Part shown: in pieces, positions 52,543 through 62,930 of the stretch
How the letters are laid out: the number at the start of each line of letters is the position of its first letter
How positions within the stretch are numbered: position 1 is the first letter of the stretch
From: Hyphomicrobiales bacterium
Lineage (GTDB): Bacteria; Pseudomonadota; Alphaproteobacteria; Rhizobiales; Rhizobiaceae
Assembly: GCA_900472605.1 (NCBI GenBank)
Contig: UCJD01000036.1
Span: 30,377-94,376 of the forward strand
Direction of reading: 5' to 3'
DNA length: 64,000 nt
The notes under the pieces: model-generated
What the model saw: only the letters and a program-made list of their open reading frames with translations
What the model was told of the DNA's origin: nothing
The model's database searches: none
Translations under genes and position numbers: made by a program

Positions 52543-53537
52543 ATGGACATTCTTCTCGACATCTCCAATCTGAGCGTCCGCTTCGAAACGCGGCGCGGCT
52601 TCGTGCATGCCGTCAACGGCGTCTCCTACGCACTGCAAAAAGGTAAAACGCTCGGCATTGTCGGCGAAAGCGGCTCGGGCAAGAGCGTGCATTTCCTCGC
52701 CGCCCTCGGCCTGTTGCCGCCGACCGTCAAGCGCGAGATCAGCGGCCGGGTAATGTTCGACGGCCAGGATCTGCTTACCCTCTCGGAAGAAGCGCTGAGC
52801 GACATTCGCGGTCGCGATATCGGCGTCGTCTTCCAGGATCCGATGAGCGCGCTCAACCCGGTGCTGACCGTCGGCCGGCAGCTGCGCGAAGTCCTGATGC
52901 GGCATCGGCCGCTGTCGAAGGCGCAGGCGCAGGCACGCGCCATCGAACTGCTCGATCTGGTCGGCATTCCCGAGCCGGAGCGGCGCATCGATCAATATCC
53001 GCACCAGTTTTCCGGCGGCATGCGGCAGCGGGTGATGATCGCGATTGCGATCTCTTGCCAGCCGAAACTTTTGATCGCCGACGAGGCGACGACCGCACTC
53101 GACGTGACGGTACAGGCGCAGATCGTCGATCTGATCCGCGATCTCAGCGCGAAAATGGATATGAGCGTGATCTGGATCACCCATGATCTCGGCGTGCTGG
53201 CCGGCATCGCCGATCAGGTTCAGGTCATGTATGGCGGCCGCGTCATGGAGCGCGGTCCGGTCGATGCGATTTTCGACGATCCGCGCAATGCCTATACGCG
53301 GGGTCTGTTGAACTCCATTCCTTCGCTCGACGAGAATGAGCAGAAGCGGCTCTACCAGATCCCCGGTTCGCCGCCGGATCTGTCAAAGCCGCCGGTCGGT
53401 GATCCCTTTGCGCCGCGCAATCCGGATGCGACGGAGCGCTGCTTCACCGAAATGCCGCCGCTGCGGCCGGTCGATAACAGCCCAGGCCATGTCGTCGCCG
53501 CCTGGTACGAGCTTCCAGCTTATGCGGAGGGCAGCCG

Positions 53538-53541
<4 letters not shown>
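52543..53541 (+). CDS. ABC transporter ATPase, DppD type
   Basis: The 332-residue ATPase has Walker A GESGSGKSV, signature FSGGMRQRVMIA, Walker B LLIADEAT and H-loop WITHDLG. The C-terminal oligopeptide extension (about 260-310, with SIPSLDENEQKRLYQIPGSP) is present and includes a cysteine-poor version of the usual tail. It overlaps the DppF-type gene by four bases. Confidence 0.93.
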
Positions 53542-54440
<899 letters not shown>

Positions 54441-54470
54441 ACTGACGAGTTTCAACAGACAGAACTGAAT

Positions 54471-54509
54471 GTCGTCCTGACCTGCCCTCCTGGGTGCCGG
54501 GCGGACGAC
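54471..54509 (+). other. bulged RNA hairpin between transporter and hyuA
   Basis: GTCGTCC (54471-54477) pairs with GGACGAC (54503-54509), and GCCC (54484-54487) with GGGC (54499-54502), leaving a 6-base bulge and an 11-base loop. It lies 30 bases after dppF-type gene and 24 before hyuA. It might adjust relative expression; no T tract follows. Confidence 0.35.
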
Positions 54510-54533
54510 TGCATCCTGAAGAAAGGTTAGAGC

Positions 54534-56573
54534 ATGCTGCGCGTCGGCATCGACATAGGCGGGACATTCACGGACTTCACAGCCTGGGCTGCAAAGCCGG
54601 ACGGAGGTGAGATCAACATCTCCTTCAAGGTACCGTCCACGCCGCCCAATTTCGCCGAAGGGTTCAAGAACGGCTTCACCCAGCTGCTTGAGCGTGTCGG
54701 CGAGGTGGACGAGGTGTTTGTCGTGCACGGCACGACGGTCAGCACCAATACCGTCATCGAACGCTCGGCAGCACCGGTCGCATTGTTCACTACGGCCGGT
54801 TTCAAGGATGTTTTGAACCTGCAGCGCCTGCGGCTGAAGCAGCCGACCGACATCTTCAACCAGCGCCCCGCCTCGCTGGTGCCACGCCATCTCGTGTTCG
54901 AGATAAACGAGCGTCTCTGGGCCGATGGTTCGGTGCGGATCGAAGCGAAGGAAGACGATATCCTCCGCGCCATCCGCGAAGCAGAAGCCGCCGGTGCCGA
55001 GGGCGTTGCGGTCGCCTTCATGCATTCCTTCCGCAATACCGCCCATGAAGAGCTCGCTCGTCGCGTCATCCGCGAAAACAGCGCGCTCGACGTCTCGATC
55101 TCGTCGGAAATCTGGCCGCAGATCGGCGAATACGAGCGCGCCGTGCTTGCCGTTCTCAACGCCTATGTGCGCCCGGCGATGAACAGCTATATCGGCGAGA
55201 TCGAGGCCTGGCTGCACGAGCGCCTGCCGCATGCCGACCTGTTCATCACCCGCTCCAATGGCGGCGCGATGGCGGCGACCGAGGCGCGCGCCTATCCGGT
55301 GCAGACGCTGCTTTCCGGTCCGGCCTCCGGCGTCACCGCCGCCCAGGATCTTGCCCAGCGTCTCGGCGACAGGCAGATCCTGACCTTCGACATGGGCGGC
55401 ACCTCGACCGACGTATCGCTGATCCGCGATGCCAACCCGACGATTTCGAACGAAGCCGAGGTCGGCGATTTCCCGCTGACCATGCCGGTCACCGAAATCG
55501 AGGCGATCGGCGCCGGCGGCGGCTCGCTGATCGCCATGGACGGCAAGGTGCTGAAGGTCGGCCCGCGCTCGGCCGGCGCCCGGCCCGGCCCGGCGTGTTT
55601 CGGCCATGGCGGCACGCGGCCCACCGTCTCGGACGCCTATGCGATCTGCGGTTATCTCAACCCGGAAAACTTTCTCGGCGGCAAGATGAAGCTCGATGTC
55701 GCAGCCGCCGAACAGGCCATCGCGCCTGTCGCCGAAGCGATGACGGTAGATAGCGCCACCGCCGCCGAGGCAGCAATCACGGTTGCGACCTCCAACATGG
55801 TGGCGCGCGTCATGCCCTATCTCGCCCGCCACGGGGTCGACCCGGAAGACGTGACGCTGGTCGTCTATGGCGGGGCAGGAGCTCTGCATGGCCCGCTTCT
55901 GGCGCAGGATATGGGCATCGGCCGCGTGCTGGTGCCGCCGACGCCATCCGTCTTTTGCGCCTCGGGCGGTCTGGTCACCGGCCTCGTGCATGACGTCGTC
56001 GCGTCCGTTCACGGCCAGTCGATCGATGCCGGAAGCCTCAAGGCAACGCTTGCCGATCTGGTCAGCCAGGCCCATGAATGGCTCGGCAAGCAGGTGGCCG
56101 AAGCCAAGATCATTACGCGACATCTGAGCTATTTCGCCGAGATGCGGTATCTGGGCCAGTCCTTCCAGGTTCGCGTCGGGCTCGATGAGGAGATGGTCGA
56201 AAACGGCGATCTTACCCGTCTGGCCGAAGCCTTCCATGCCGAGCATGAGCGGCTCTACAGCCATTGCGATCCGGATGGCGCCGTTGAAATTCTCGAAATC
56301 CGCGCCCGCGTCTCCGGCAACCTCGCCGGCCCGAGCGCCCGCACGATCGAGGCCGTTAGCGTTCCGGTTTCCGACGCGCTTTCGGGCAGCCGCCCAATCC
56401 GCATCAACGGTGCATGGCACGAGGCGTCCGTCTATGATCGCCGCAAGTTCGGCGCCGGTCACGTGATCGACGGCCCGGCGGTCGTCGAACAGGGCGATGC
56501 CACCATCCTCGTTCCCCCTCAATACAAGGCCGAGACCAACCGTTTCGGCGATCTCATCATCGAGAGGCTCTGA
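54534..56573 (+). CDS. hyuA: hydantoinase/oxoprolinase family protein, subunit A
   Basis: The 679-residue protein begins RVGIDIGGTFTDF, an ASKHA phosphate-binding loop, and continues with HGTTVSTNTVIER near residue 65 and DMGGTSTDVSLI near 288, the HyuA_N and hydantoinase A domains. With subunit B it forms ATP-dependent amidohydrolases that open lactam or imide rings, such as hydantoins, 5-oxoproline and caprolactam, and related carboxylases. No export signal is seen, so it works in the cytoplasm. It is two bases from hyuB and lies behind a dipeptide-type transporter. The ring substrate is not identifiable from sequence. Confidence 0.9.
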   Translation: MLRVGIDIGGTFTDFTAWAAKPDGGEINISFKVPSTPPNFAEGFKNGFTQLLERVGEVDEVFVVHGTTVSTNTVIERSAAPVALFTTAGFKDVLNLQRLRLKQPTDIFNQRPASLVPRHLVFEINERLWADGSVRIEAKEDDILRAIREAEAAGAEGVAVAFMHSFRNTAHEELARRVIRENSALDVSISSEIWPQIGEYERAVLAVLNAYVRPAMNSYIGEIEAWLHERLPHADLFITRSNGGAMAATEARAYPVQTLLSGPASGVTAAQDLAQRLGDRQILTFDMGGTSTDVSLIRDANPTISNEAEVGDFPLTMPVTEIEAIGAGGGSLIAMDGKVLKVGPRSAGARPGPACFGHGGTRPTVSDAYAICGYLNPENFLGGKMKLDVAAAEQAIAPVAEAMTVDSATAAEAAITVATSNMVARVMPYLARHGVDPEDVTLVVYGGAGALHGPLLAQDMGIGRVLVPPTPSVFCASGGLVTGLVHDVVASVHGQSIDAGSLKATLADLVSQAHEWLGKQVAEAKIITRHLSYFAEMRYLGQSFQVRVGLDEEMVENGDLTRLAEAFHAEHERLYSHCDPDGAVEILEIRARVSGNLAGPSARTIEAVSVPVSDALSGSRPIRINGAWHEASVYDRRKFGAGHVIDGPAVVEQGDATILVPPQYKAETNRFGDLIIERL

Positions 56574-56575
56574 TC

Positions 56576-58561
56576 ATGGATCCGATCCGTACCGCCATCA
56601 TGAACAACCGCTTCTCGGCAATCGTCGAGGAAGGATCGACGGTTCTGCACCGCACGGCGCACACGACCTTCGTCAAGCTGGTGCAGGACTATCAATGCGC
56701 GCTGGCAACCGTCGAGGGCGACATCTTCGCCTACCCGAGCGGCACTGGCGTCACCGTCTTCATCGGCTTGCCGCTGCAGGCGACCCTTGCTCTGATCGAT
56801 GTCGCTTCGCTGAAACCCGGCGACTGCATCATCACCAACGACCCGTTCTCCACCGAAGGTCTTCTGACCCACATGATGGATGTGACGATGATCTATCCGG
56901 TGTTCCGCGGCGAAACGTTGATCGCCTTCGGCTGGGCTTTCGTGCATGCGTCGGATATCGGCGGCGGCGTGCCCGGCTCGATCTCGCCGGCCTTCACGGA
57001 ATCCTTCCAGGAAGGCCTGCGCATGCGGCCGGTCAAACTCTATAAGGCGGGCGAGCTGAACGAGGAGATCAAGCACGTCTTCCTCGACAACAGCCGCATT
57101 CCAGACGAGATGTGGGGCGATTTCCAGGCCATGCTGTCGGCGATGAAGCGCATGGAAAAGCGCCTCAACCAGCTCTGCGACCGGTATGGCGCAGACAGTG
57201 TCACGGCCGGCATGAACGAGGTCATCGACTTCGCCGAAGCCAAGGCCCGCGCCATCATCCGCGATATTCCGGACGGAGAATACGAGTTCAGCGACTATCT
57301 CGAAGGCCTCGACGAGGGTCAGTACACCCATATCATGACGACGATGCGGGTGACCGGCGACAGTATCGAGCTCGATTTCACCGGCACGGATCCGCAGGTG
57401 CCGGCCGCATACAATTTTATCATCGGCGAGCGCACTCATCCTTACGTCGCCCAGGCGCTGGTCTATTTCCTCCTTTCCAAGGATCCGGAAGCGCCGAAAA
57501 ATGCCGGTCTGCTGCGGCCGATCACCGTCAAGGCGAAGCGCGGCACGGTCATCAACGCCAATTATCCGGCGGCCATGGGCTCGCGCGTCGCGTCGGGCAC
57601 GCGCGTCTATGACACCGTCATCGGCTGCCTCGACAAGGCGCTGCCGGAAGGGCTGGTCGCTGCCGGTGCGGGCATGGCCGGCATCATCGTGGTGACGGCG
57701 CGCGACAAGCGCACCGGCAAGAACCGCGTTTCGGTGATCAACCCGATCTGCGGCGGCGGCGGCGGTCGTTTCGGCGTGGATGGCGTGGACGGCGTCGACG
57801 GCCGGTTCGGCTCGCTGAAAAGCGTTCCGACCGAGGTGATCGAGGTCGAGACGGTCATGCATATCAAGGCCTATCACATGCTGACCGACACCCAGTCGGC
57901 CGGCAAATGGCGCGGCGGCTCCGCTCTCGTCATGGAGCTCGAAAATACCGGGCTCGAGGCGACGATGACGGTGCGCGGCATGAACCGTTTCCATTTCCGC
58001 CCCTGGGGCGTGCGAGGTGGCGAGGAAGGCCGTCTTGCGACCGTCACCACCAATCCTGGCACAAGCCAAGAACAGGAAATCGGCAAGATCAACGTGTTGA
58101 AAATGGCAAAGGGCGACGTGGTCAGCATTGTCACGCCGGCCGGCGGCGGTTTCGGTGATCCGCTGCAGCGCGATGCGCAGGTGATCGCAAACGACGTGCG
58201 CGGAGGCCTGCTCAGCGCCGCCAAGGCCGAGGCAGATTACGGTGTCATCCTAACTGCGGACGGCAATGTTTCGCTCGTCGAAACGGAAGAGCGGCGGATC
58301 GAGATGCGCGAATTGCGCGGCGAGCTTGCCGATTTTTCGTTTGGCCCGGAACGCAACGACTATGACCGGATCTGGCCGATGGCGGTTCGCGCACGGCTGG
58401 CCGAGGACGTGCTCGCCCAGCCTTCTGCCGTGCGCCAGCACCTGATCTCTGAAGTGCGCAGTAAGCTGACCGGCCGTGCGGAGATGGTGGACGACGCGAT
58501 CCTTTCGGATGCGCTGGCGCAAGAACTTTCCGCGCTCAAGACGGCGATGGGGCTCAATTGA
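56576..58561 (+). CDS. hyuB: hydantoinase/oxoprolinase family protein, subunit B
   Basis: A 661-residue HyuB-type protein. Landmarks include VLHRTAHTTFVKLVQDYQCA, KPGDCIITNDPFSTEG, SDIGGGVPGS, the glycine-rich GGGGGRFGVDGVDG around residue 400, and a C-terminal TPAGGGFGDPLQRD. It pairs with HyuA for ATP-dependent ring opening. Length is above the roughly 520-600 of many HyuB proteins, from a C-terminal extension of about 90 residues. Its stop overlaps the ATG of the opine-dehydrogenase-type gene (TGATG). Confidence 0.9.
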   Translation: MDPIRTAIMNNRFSAIVEEGSTVLHRTAHTTFVKLVQDYQCALATVEGDIFAYPSGTGVTVFIGLPLQATLALIDVASLKPGDCIITNDPFSTEGLLTHMMDVTMIYPVFRGETLIAFGWAFVHASDIGGGVPGSISPAFTESFQEGLRMRPVKLYKAGELNEEIKHVFLDNSRIPDEMWGDFQAMLSAMKRMEKRLNQLCDRYGADSVTAGMNEVIDFAEAKARAIIRDIPDGEYEFSDYLEGLDEGQYTHIMTTMRVTGDSIELDFTGTDPQVPAAYNFIIGERTHPYVAQALVYFLLSKDPEAPKNAGLLRPITVKAKRGTVINANYPAAMGSRVASGTRVYDTVIGCLDKALPEGLVAAGAGMAGIIVVTARDKRTGKNRVSVINPICGGGGGRFGVDGVDGVDGRFGSLKSVPTEVIEVETVMHIKAYHMLTDTQSAGKWRGGSALVMELENTGLEATMTVRGMNRFHFRPWGVRGGEEGRLATVTTNPGTSQEQEIGKINVLKMAKGDVVSIVTPAGGGFGDPLQRDAQVIANDVRGGLLSAAKAEADYGVILTADGNVSLVETEERRIEMRELRGELADFSFGPERNDYDRIWPMAVRARLAEDVLAQPSAVRQHLISEVRSKLTGRAEMVDDAILSDALAQELSALKTAMGLN

Positions 58562-59622
58562 TGAAGATTGCTGTTCTCGGCGCCGGCGCGATCGGCAAAG
58601 CCTATGCGGCTTATCTGTCCTCGCGCGGATATTCGGTGACGATCTGGTCTCCCTCTGGCCGAGCCCTCGGACGGTTGTCCTCCGGGGGCGTGTTGGCCGC
58701 GACCGGGATTTGCGAAGGAGAGTTCGAGGTCGCGGTTGCGCCGGATGCGGCAACAGCGGTGGCGGGTGCCGATCTGCTCGTCGTTGCCGTGCCGGCCAAT
58801 GGCCATGCGACGGTGGTCTCGGCCATCGCGCCACATCTGACGAACGGCCAGACGGTCATCATCAGCGCCGAATTATCATTCAGCGCCATCCTGATGGCGC
58901 AAGCGATCAAGGCGCGTGGTCTCAACGTGCCGGTCATCGCATGGGCGACGACGGTGGTGACGGCAAAGTCTTCGGGCGCGGACAGCGTCGCCGTCTCGCT
59001 CCTAAGAAAACGCCTCGACGTCGCCTGCATTCCCGCCGGCCATGTCACGGCGGCGGCCGCGCTCTGCGCTGAAGTTTTCGGCGTCGCCTTCGATGCCAAG
59101 CCGAGCGTCATGGCGACCACGCTTTCCAACCTCAATCCGCCGGCGCATATGGCGATCGCGCTCTGCAATTTCACCCGTATGGAAAAGGGCGAGGACTGGT
59201 CGAGTTATGGCGGCATTACAGAAGGTGCTGGCAAGTTGATGGAGGCACTCGACGAGGAACGTCTGGCGCTGGCCGCCTCGTTCGGACTGTCGGTGCGCTC
59301 CGTTTTCGATCACTATGTCCACTCGTTTGGCGTCGAACGTGGATCGGTCGGCCAGATGGCCCAGACCGTGGCGGCTGCACGGCCGCATGTGAAAGGTCCG
59401 GCAAGGCTCGACACGCGTTTCGTCACCGAGGACGTACCGTTCGGCCTGTATCCCCTCGTCGAACTCGGCAGGCTTGCGGGAGTGACTATGCCGCTGCATG
59501 CAAGCGGCGTCGAACTGTTTTCCGCCCTTTACGGCCGGAATTTCAGGGCTGAGAACGACATTCTTCCGCAATTGCGGCTGGAAGATATCTCGGCCTCGGA
59601 GCTACTCCGTCTGCTTGAATAA
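58561..59622 (+). CDS. octopine/nopaline dehydrogenase family protein
   Basis: The 353-residue NAD(P)-dependent enzyme starts KIAVLGAGAIGKAYAAYLSS, a dinucleotide-binding fold. The C-terminal half has SNLNPPAHMAIALCNFTRME and RFVTEDVPFGLYPLVELGRL, close to opine dehydrogenases; the histidine in the first block is at the position of their catalytic residue. A ketopantoate-reductase-type fold is the main alternative. Opine dehydrogenases reversibly join an amino acid and a keto acid by reductive amination. Coupling to hyuB (TGATG) suggests it acts on the ring-opened product, cutting it oxidatively to an amino acid and a keto acid. Confidence 0.78.
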   Translation: MKIAVLGAGAIGKAYAAYLSSRGYSVTIWSPSGRALGRLSSGGVLAATGICEGEFEVAVAPDAATAVAGADLLVVAVPANGHATVVSAIAPHLTNGQTVIISAELSFSAILMAQAIKARGLNVPVIAWATTVVTAKSSGADSVAVSLLRKRLDVACIPAGHVTAAAALCAEVFGVAFDAKPSVMATTLSNLNPPAHMAIALCNFTRMEKGEDWSSYGGITEGAGKLMEALDEERLALAASFGLSVRSVFDHYVHSFGVERGSVGQMAQTVAAARPHVKGPARLDTRFVTEDVPFGLYPLVELGRLAGVTMPLHASGVELFSALYGRNFRAENDILPQLRLEDISASELLRLLE

Positions 59623-59694
59623 ATTACGACGGATTCTCGCGAAGATTGGAAGCTTTAACTTGGATAGGGCTTTCCCTGGCTTCGCGATGGCGTT

Positions 59695-59715
59695 GCGGGG
59701 TTAAAATAGCCCCGC
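59695..59715. terminator. hairpin after the opine-dehydrogenase-type gene
   Basis: GCGGGG-TTAAAATAG-CCCCGC is a 6-bp GC stem with a 9-base loop, 72 bases after the stop, between convergent units. It probably ends both. The 264-base gap to the esterase gene holds nothing else recognised. Confidence 0.45.
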
Positions 59716-59886
59716 CTCGTCACCTTCAGAATGATATCGGCATCATCGCCCGCCTATTGCTGAAATGCGAGTGAGAGCGGAGACAGAGAGAGCGAGTTTC
59801 ACGCGCATGATGGCGTCCGTGCGCATAGCTCCATGGAGCGTGTTGGGGACAGTGCTCGTCCGCCAAAGGTCAGCTCCACAAGCTTT

Positions 59887-60882
59887 TCAAATCACACGGC
59901 GCATGGCAGCAAACAGGCTCGCCCGAGCCCGATCAGCGATCTCGCCGGGTAGGATGTCAAACCCATGGACGGCGCCGGCATGCATCATCAGATCAGTTGC
60001 GACGCCGCTTGCCACCAATCGTTGGGCGTAGGCAATGTCCTCATCCCGAAACAGATCGAGGGCTCCGGTCATGATAATGGTCGGCGCAACACCGGCCAGG
60101 TCTTCTGCCAACGCCGGCGAGAGATAGCCGACGTTCTTTCCCTGCGGATCCGCTGCGCCCTTCACAAGACTCCAGGCGAAGCTCGTCAAGTCGCGGTTGA
60201 CCATGAACTCACCGGTCAGCGGGTCATTGGTTAGTGCATCTTTCGTTCCTGTGCGGATGTCGAGCATGGGATAGATCAGGATCTGCGCCTTCAGCGGTAC
60301 CCGACCCTTGTCGCGCGCCATCAACGCCACTGCCGCTGCAAGGCCGCCGCCTCCGCTGTCACCCATTACGGAAATCCTGGTAGGATCGACACCCAGCCTT
60401 GCCGCATTGTCGTACAGCCATTCGAGCGCCGCATAACAATCCGAGATACCGGCAGGGAACGGATGCTCCGGCGCGAGCCGGTACGCGGGTGCAAACACGA
60501 GAGCGCCGACGCTGGCGGCAAGCCTGCTGTTGGTGCCGGCCATGACCTCCGGCGTTCCAGCCACCATGCCGCCACCGTGAAGATAAAGGATCGCCGGACG
60601 CCTATCACCAACAACCTGTCCGGCACGCGACTCTTGTTCACCCCTCGGATTATTCGTTGCCGCATCCGGGCGATGCACCAGAACCCGTATTCCGGGGCGG
60701 CCGTCCTGCCCGGCTGGAACGCTTTCAGTCTCGAACACAACCGGTTCCGGTGTCAGCAGCGGGCCGAGCCCTTCCATCATCATCTTGCGAAAGCCTTCGA
60801 TACCATCCCGGGCGCGGTCGAACGCCTGAAAGCCGGCAATCATATCGCGCTGGTCGCGATCGACCATATTCAGGCTAGTCAT
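59887..60882 (-). CDS. alpha/beta hydrolase, hormone-sensitive-lipase (HSL) family
   Basis: The 331-residue esterase has the oxyanion motif HGGGM (in AILYLHGGGMVAGTP), the block YRLAPEHPFPA, the nucleophile motif GDSGGGG, and an Asp...His pair near the C-terminus (DLFRDED, HGFDIL). It hydrolyses short acyl esters or lactones in the cytoplasm. ATG 60882 is favoured by AGAAGGA at 8 bases; ATG 60891 is possible. It is divergent from a TetR gene that probably controls it. Confidence 0.88.
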   Translation of the reverse strand: MTSLNMVDRDQRDMIAGFQAFDRARDGIEGFRKMMMEGLGPLLTPEPVVFETESVPAGQDGRPGIRVLVHRPDAATNNPRGEQESRAGQVVGDRRPAILYLHGGGMVAGTPEVMAGTNSRLAASVGALVFAPAYRLAPEHPFPAGISDCYAALEWLYDNAARLGVDPTRISVMGDSGGGGLAAAVALMARDKGRVPLKAQILIYPMLDIRTGTKDALTNDPLTGEFMVNRDLTSFAWSLVKGAADPQGKNVGYLSPALAEDLAGVAPTIIMTGALDLFRDEDIAYAQRLVASGVATDLMMHAGAVHGFDILPGEIADRARASLFAAMRRVI

Positions 60883-60906
60883 ATCTTGCATCCTTCTGTA
60901 TTTATC

Positions 60907-60918
60907 ACAACGACCATT
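60907..60918. promoter_or_regulatory. operator-like repeat A of the divergent esterase-TetR region
   Basis: ACAACGACCATT matches 11 of 12 bases of the sequence at 60947-60958, 40 bp away. It lies between the two divergent starts. Confidence 0.4.
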
Positions 60919-60946
60919 CCAATAACAGTGCGCTGCGGGAATTGCA

Positions 60947-60960
60947 ACAATGACCATTGT
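60947..60960. promoter_or_regulatory. operator-like palindrome B of the divergent esterase-TetR region
   Basis: ACAATG-AC-CATTGT is a perfect inverted repeat of 6-base arms overlapping the TetR ATG at 60950. Together with repeat A it suggests an autoregulated TetR operator. Confidence 0.45.
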
Positions 60961-61567
60961 GAAAAATACAAAGGCCCGTGGCCGCCCACGCGCCTTTGAT
61001 CGGGAAGCGGCGGTCGTGCGTGCGATGGAGGTGTTTTGGGCGCAGGGATACGAAGGTGCTTCGATGCCGCTCTTGACCGAAGCGATGGGGATTTCCGCGC
61101 AGAGCCTCTATGCAGCCTACGGTTCCAAGGAAGCGCTCTACCGTGAAGCCATGGAGCGCTATCGGACGACGATTGGCGGTTTCGGGCAACGTGCGCTCGA
61201 CGAGGAAGATGATGCGCTTCAAGCGATCAAGCGGCTGTTGCTGGATGCCGCCATAGTCTTCTCGGAGGCACCGGACCATCCCGGCTGCATGATCACCATG
61301 GCTCCTGCTGGCATCGCGGACGCCGAGCTGGTCCTATACGGACAGCAGTTGCGTATCGATAGCCGCGATATGGTCTGCCGACGCCTGAAGCGCGGCGTTG
61401 AAGAAGGACAGCTTCCAGCCGATACAGATTGCGCCGCCTGGGCGCGCTATGTCTCCGGTGTGGTGCAGGGCATGTCGGTGCAGGCGCGCGATGGAGAAAC
61501 GCGGGCGGGCTTGCTGTCGATCGCAAATATTGCGGCCTGTGCACTGGAAGGGCTGCGGGTAAGCTAG
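60950..61567 (+). CDS. TetR/AcrR-family transcriptional regulator
   Basis: A 205-residue repressor with the TetR helix-turn-helix at the N-terminus (RPRAFDREAAVVRAMEVFW, GISAQSLYAAYGSKEALY) and a helical C-terminal ligand domain typical of the YcdC/AcrR group. It faces away from the esterase gene across a 67-base gap with repeated operator-like sites. It probably represses both genes until an ester-type inducer binds. Confidence 0.9.
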   Translation: MTIVKNTKARGRPRAFDREAAVVRAMEVFWAQGYEGASMPLLTEAMGISAQSLYAAYGSKEALYREAMERYRTTIGGFGQRALDEEDDALQAIKRLLLDAAIVFSEAPDHPGCMITMAPAGIADAELVLYGQQLRIDSRDMVCRRLKRGVEEGQLPADTDCAAWARYVSGVVQGMSVQARDGETRAGLLSIANIAACALEGLRVS

Positions 61568-61777
61568 CGCGCCTTCGACACCTTGGTTTAATGCGCTTCC
61601 AGCGAATTGGCCCCCGCACCATGCGTTTAATGGAAGCGCTGGGCTGGCTGGCCGATATTGGTCCCAGTCATAAATCCCACGGCAATCTGGAACTGAAAGC
61701 CGGCTGCAACGTAGCCGCCAACCGGCGAGCGGCGGCTTGATCGAGCCCTTGTCGCTCAAGCCGAATACAGTTCTCGA

Positions 61778-62779
61778 CTATGGAGCCATAATTTTACTCA
61801 AGGTTTCAAACCGCAAACCCGGCGTTACCGGCGTGCCAAAACGGACATCGCCCTCGGGGAAAGGCTCTGTGACACCGGTGCGGTGATAACCCCTGCGCTC
61901 GTACCAGGCTATCAGTGTCTCGCGCCTGTCGATCACCGTCATCTCGATGCGACGACCGCCGTGACGGCGGACATAGTTCTCCGCCGCAGACAGAAGGCGG
62001 CGGCCTAACCGTGCATTCTGCAGGTCAGGGTCAACCGCAAGGGAGCCGAGATACCACACGCCATGAGCTGTAGGTTCAAGCCAAACGCATCCATTAACCG
62101 CGTCGGCAGACTTGAAGATCATCATACGGCCTTCCGACGTTTCGGCAATTTGTGCAGTGAGTGTTTCCAGGCTGATCCGATCGCCGGCAATGATGCCAAC
62201 TTCGTTGGTCCAGGCAGCCAGTGAATTGTTTTCGCGGTAAGCGCGATTGAGCAGCGAGACAATCTGAGGCAGATCGTCATCGCTCGCGATCCGGATCTGA
62301 AGCGCGTCCTGACTGATTGCGCTGTCGCCAATAAAACTTGCGGACAGCCGCTCTTCGATGATGCCGATCTGAAGATCGATCGGCCCGGACAGATCGCTTA
62401 CTAGCTCCCCCACCGTCTTGTTGACGAGCGGAAGGATGGTAGAACGTCCTCGCGCGACTGCATCTCTGCCTGCGTCCGTCAGCGCCACTATCGATCGCCG
62501 ATTATCCAACTGGTCTTCGCGAATATGCACCAGACCGGCATTGACCAGCTCGCGGAGGTTTTCCGTCATTGCCGGTAGGCTGATTTCCACCGCTTCGGCC
62601 AGATCCCCGACGGTTGTTACATCGCTTCCAGCGAGCAGGAAAAGCTCCCGATACAAGTCAGCAGGAACGTTGACACCGCTTATTTGAGCTAGTGCGTTTG
62701 CGTGCGCTTGCAGGGCTTCAGATAGACGTCTCAATCGGAGGCTTAAAAACGCAAAAGGGAACTGCATAGAGTTACTCAT
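61778..62779 (-). CDS. MarR-family regulator fused to a GNAT acetyltransferase
   Basis: The 333-residue protein joins an N-terminal MarR-like winged helix (about 1-150, TVGDLAEAVEISLPAMTENL and DNRRSIVALTDAGRDAV) to a C-terminal GNAT domain (about 175-325) with the acetyl-CoA loop LAVDPDLQNARLGRRLLSA and the late WYERRGYHRTG. ATG 62779 follows AAGGA with 7 bases; a longer frame reads back into non-homologous sequence. Such fusions are found in many bacteria and their targets are seldom known. Single gene. Confidence 0.87.
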   Translation of the reverse strand: MSNSMQFPFAFLSLRLRRLSEALQAHANALAQISGVNVPADLYRELFLLAGSDVTTVGDLAEAVEISLPAMTENLRELVNAGLVHIREDQLDNRRSIVALTDAGRDAVARGRSTILPLVNKTVGELVSDLSGPIDLQIGIIEERLSASFIGDSAISQDALQIRIASDDDLPQIVSLLNRAYRENNSLAAWTNEVGIIAGDRISLETLTAQIAETSEGRMMIFKSADAVNGCVWLEPTAHGVWYLGSLAVDPDLQNARLGRRLLSAAENYVRRHGGRRIEMTVIDRRETLIAWYERRGYHRTGVTEPFPEGDVRFGTPVTPGLRFETLSKIMAP

Positions 62780-62930
62780 TGAAAAATCCTTGATCTCAAA
62801 TAAGGGGTTAAGCAATGCGGAGATGAACTGCTCCCAAGCGATGGAGAAGTGCGGCCGTGGACATGGCAACCGCATCATTCGTTTAGGGCCACGCGGCGAC
62901 CATAAAAATGTCTGCCCGCGCTTTGCCCTG

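Noticed and set aside
56519..58069. Minus-strand open frame of about 515 codons opposite hyuB
   Set aside because: Antisense shadow with no recognisable motif or ribosome site.
61568..61777. Short open stretches after the TetR gene as a small gene
   Set aside because: Read-through of the upstream frames with stops and no ribosome site; no family resemblance.
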